Shown here: piece by piece, positions 33,709-35,417 of the stretch
How the letters are laid out: each line of letters opens with the position of its first letter
How positions within the stretch are numbered: the first letter of the stretch is position 1
Assembly: GCF_002931235.1 (NCBI RefSeq)
Contig: NZ_PSTT01000029.1
Coordinates: forward strand, 1-35,417
Direction: 5' to 3'
DNA: 35,417 nt
Source of the DNA: Subtercola sp. Z020
Lineage (GTDB): Bacteria > Actinomycetota > Actinomycetes > Actinomycetales > Microbacteriaceae
Made by a program: the position numbers and the translations under genes
Notes under the pieces: model-generated
Told to the model about the DNA's origin: nothing
Databases searched by the model: none
Seen by the model: only the letters and a program-made list of their open reading frames with translations

Positions 33709-34014
33709 TCAGGTGACGAGCCGGATGCCCGCAGCCACCAATGCCGCGCAGAGCACCACCACGATGAACGGCACCTTCAGCGCGTAGAGGCCCGCGGCGA
33801 CGAGAATCGCGGGCACACGGGCATCCAGAACCAGCTGCTGCCCCTGGCCGAGCGTCTGCACCGCGATGAGGCCGGCCAGCAGCGCGACGGTCAGCAGGTT
33901 GGCGACCCGCGCGGGGGTCGGCCGCGAGATCAGGGCGGGCGGGATGATGTAGCCCGCCACTTTGAGCGCGAGGCACGCGATGGCGGCGAGGATCAGGATC
34001 TGCCAGAGCGTCAC
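33709..34014 (-). CDS. azlD: AzlD-type branched-chain amino acid exporter small subunit
   Basis: This is a 101-residue protein with three or four membrane helices and almost no soluble part. The sequence VTLWQILILAAIACLALKVAGY...ANLLTVALLAGLIAVQTL fits the AzlD family. AzlD joins AzlC to form a two-part exporter of branched-chain amino acids or their analogues (BrnFE in Corynebacterium). The GTG start at 34014 overlaps the azlC stop by 4 bp, which shows coupling. The start is well placed because the frame upstream of it is antisense-type sequence with no hydrophobic signal. Confidence 0.88.
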   Translation of the reverse strand: MTLWQILILAAIACLALKVAGYIIPPALISRPTPARVANLLTVALLAGLIAVQTLGQGQQLVLDARVPAILVAAGLYALKVPFIVVVLCAALVAAGIRLVT

Positions 34015-34778
34015 GGGCCGGCCTCCCCGGTCGTGGCGTCGGGTGCCGGTGCAGGCGAAGGTGCGGGTGCGGGTGGGTGGATGCCGCGGGCACCCGGTCG
34101 CCCTCCCAGCCAGTCGGTGACGCCGAACACGACCGCGACGCTGGCGGCGAGGATGACCGGCAGGCCCGGAGCGACGACGGGCGTCAGCAGTGCGGCACCG
34201 ACTCCCGCCACCACGGCCACCGCCTGCGCCTGCAACTGCTTGAGGCGTGGCCAGAGCAGGCCGAGGAACGCCGCAGCGGCCGCAGCATCGAGCCCGTAGG
34301 CGCTCACGTCGCCGATCAGGTCGCCGATCAGTGCGCCGACGAAGGTCGTGAGGTTCCAGCCGACGAAGACGACCAGGCCGGTCATCCAGAAACCGATGCG
34401 TTGCGCTCGTGGCGTCGCTTGCGCAGCTGAGACCGCAACGGACTCGTCGATCGTCAGGTGGGCGGCTGCCAGGCGTTTCAGCCAGCCGGATCCGATGACC
34501 GGGGACATCCGGAGCGCGTAGATCACGTTGCGCGAACCGAGCAGGGCGGAACTCGCGATGGCCGACGGCCCGGCCGCCACGCCGCCGGCCGCGATCACCC
34601 CGACCAGTGCGAACTGCGAGCCGCCCGTGAACATGAGCAGGCTGAGAAAGCAGGTCTGCCAGAGGTCGAGCCCCGCGGCGGTCGCGAGGGCGCCGAACGA
34701 GACGCCATACGCCGCGGTAGCGACGCCGACGGCGAGGCTGGCGCGCACGGCGCCGCGGGTCTCGTCTGCGCCGCTCAC
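34011..34778 (-). CDS. azlC: AzlC-type branched-chain amino acid exporter large subunit
   Basis: This is a 255-residue polytopic membrane protein. AVGVATAAYGVSFGALATAAGLDLWQT and FTGGSQFALVGVIAAGG are hallmark AzlC segments, and SRNVIYALRMSP and LTIDESVAVS follow as expected. With AzlD it exports branched-chain amino acids. GTG at 34778 is chosen because GGGAGA lies 9 nt upstream on the minus strand; ATG at 34787 is possible but has the same purine run touching it. The C-terminus is a P/A-rich tail with short repeats (PAPAPSPAPAPD). leuA lies elsewhere in the window, so the link to leucine supply is only thematic. Confidence 0.9.
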   Translation of the reverse strand: MSGADETRGAVRASLAVGVATAAYGVSFGALATAAGLDLWQTCFLSLLMFTGGSQFALVGVIAAGGVAAGPSAIASSALLGSRNVIYALRMSPVIGSGWLKRLAAAHLTIDESVAVSAAQATPRAQRIGFWMTGLVVFVGWNLTTFVGALIGDLIGDVSAYGLDAAAAAAFLGLLWPRLKQLQAQAVAVVAGVGAALLTPVVAPGLPVILAASVAVVFGVTDWLGGRPGARGIHPPAPAPSPAPAPDATTGEAGP

Positions 34779-34787
34779 GGGCACCAT

Positions 34788-35096
34788 TCTCCCGCACGGG
34801 GTGCGGTGGCTGCGCGCTGCGCGCGGGCGGTGGGCTGCGTGGTGCGGCTTCGCTGTGTGTCCGGGCCGTGAGGCTGCGCTCCGTGGCCGCCGTGCGCCTG
34901 CGCGCTGCGGCTGCACGGCGTGCCCTGAACGCGCCCTTCTCGAGTCGGCGCACCCAATGCATGCGCGCACCGAGCCCCGCGGGGGTTCCGCCTGTGCGCA
35001 TCGGGCCTGTTCGCGTCAGGCCCCCTCCAGTGGGGCGAGCCGCTACCCGTCTCATCTGGGAGGATGATCCTGCACAGCCGACACTCAGGGGGAGTC
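34788..35096. other. Gene-free 309-bp region between azlC and the last gene
   Basis: No convincing coding frame is present. It holds a GC-rich stretch with TGCGCGCTGCG repeated (near 34812 and 34910), the palindrome CCCCGCGGGG (34975-34984), a hairpin GGCCTG (35004-35009) / CAGGCC (35017-35022) and, at the right end, the promoter region of the last gene, where I cannot pick out a convincing -10. Open frames crossing it on minus extend azlC but lack hydrophobic or family-like sequence. Confidence 0.6.
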
Positions 35097-35417
35097 ATGT
35101 CGAACGACCATCCATCCACGCCGCGCGCCGACGAAGGCGCGGAGGCGCCCGCGCCCGCCGCGCCGCCACCCGCACCGGCATTGCCGCCAGTGCCGCCTGC
35201 GCCGCCCGCCTCGGCCACTCCGCCCGTACGGCCCGCGCCGGCCACTCCGTTCGCGCCGCCGGCGCCGGCCACCCCGTTCGCGCCGCCCGCGCCGGCCACC
35301 CCGTTCGCGCCGCCCGCGCCGCCGTTCCCATCGGTATCGCCGCCGCCCTACTACGGCCCGCCACCCACGACGCCGCCTGTCCCCGGTGCGCCGCCCGCGC
35401 CGTTCGCACCCCCGGCC
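35097..35417 (+). CDS. Proline-rich N-terminus of a protein cut by the window end
   Basis: From ATG at 35097, preceded by AGGGGGAG, an open frame runs 107 codons to the window end with no stop. After a short acidic start (MSNDHPSTPRADEGAE) nearly all residues are P and A, with three copies of a PAPATPFAPP-type unit and then SPPPYYGPPPTTPPVPG. Such proline-rich heads with a YYG-type element commonly precede one or more membrane helices in actinobacterial envelope proteins; the rest of this one lies outside, so no function is given. The window ends inside the gene, so it is partial. Confidence 0.7.
   Translation, partial: MSNDHPSTPRADEGAEAPAPAAPPPAPALPPVPPAPPASATPPVRPAPATPFAPPAPATPFAPPAPATPFAPPAPPFPSVSPPPYYGPPPTTPPVPGAPPAPFAPPA

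Noticed and set aside
35095-35409. Gly/Ala-rich minus-strand frame resembling PE_PGRS-type repeats
   Set aside because: It is the reverse of the proline-rich gene; no start signal on minus, while the plus frame has a ribosome binding site.

Overview
The window is high-GC (roughly 70%), gene-dense DNA with the codon bias, short intergenic gaps and gene order of an actinobacterium. The family Microbacteriaceae is the most likely source, judging from the blocks rpsO...pnp, an M16 protease near dapB, and leuA-recO-uppS...dusB-dgt-dnaG. This is inferred from gene content; no 16S gene is present. I see no tRNA, rRNA, CRISPR array, insertion sequence, prophage or abrupt change of composition. It reads as ordinary core chromosome, and the interest lies mostly in control signals and repeats.

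Layout. 1-2755: a 17-bp perfect inverted repeat, then a HelD-type RNA polymerase recycling ATPase and an FKBP prolyl isomerase (+). 2780-4482: an MFS transporter and a small acetyltransferase (-). 4534-6235: a PaaI-type thioesterase (+), an 80-residue unknown (-) and the two fluoride-channel subunits (+). 6335-11599: rpsO, a two-helix membrane protein and pnp behind an Actino-pnp leader RNA (+), with a secreted GH25 lysozyme carrying DUF4214 repeats between them (-). 11845-16828: an MDR-type oxidoreductase, an M16 protease, a histidine phosphatase, a GNAT (-), dapB and a small membrane protein. 16886-21781: a TIGR01777-type epimerase (-), then a membrane esterase and an MprF/DUF2156-type aminoacyl-lipid synthase in a coupled pair (+). 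21797-23694: a 14-codon leucine-rich leader peptide, a switchable hairpin region and leuA. 23750-25443: recO-uppS. 25535-26986: a YbaK-type deacylase (-), an FrnE-type DsbA protein and a tiny two-cysteine protein (+). 27050-31692: dusB, dgt, dnaG. 31755-34778: an orphan ABC ATPase, a 2-hydroxyacid dehydrogenase (+) and azlCD (-). 35097-end: the start of a proline-rich protein.

How the genes work together. rpsO and pnp serve translation and RNA turnover. dapB (lysine/diaminopimelate), uppS (lipid carrier), the GH25 enzyme and the MprF/esterase pair all concern the cell envelope. recO, dnaG and dgt serve replication, repair and nucleotide pools. leuA (leucine synthesis) and azlCD (branched-chain amino acid export) touch the same amino acids. 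Many genes overlap by 4 bp (ATGA/GTGA), which implies translational coupling.

Two patterns recur. First, many start codons sit 6-8 nt after a TANNNT -10 hexamer with no Shine-Dalgarno sequence, so leaderless mRNAs appear common, and divergent genes often have -10 boxes that overlap or mirror each other. Second, the 3' ends of genes often carry short tandem duplications that run through the stop codon or just before it. All counts and alignments were made by eye.
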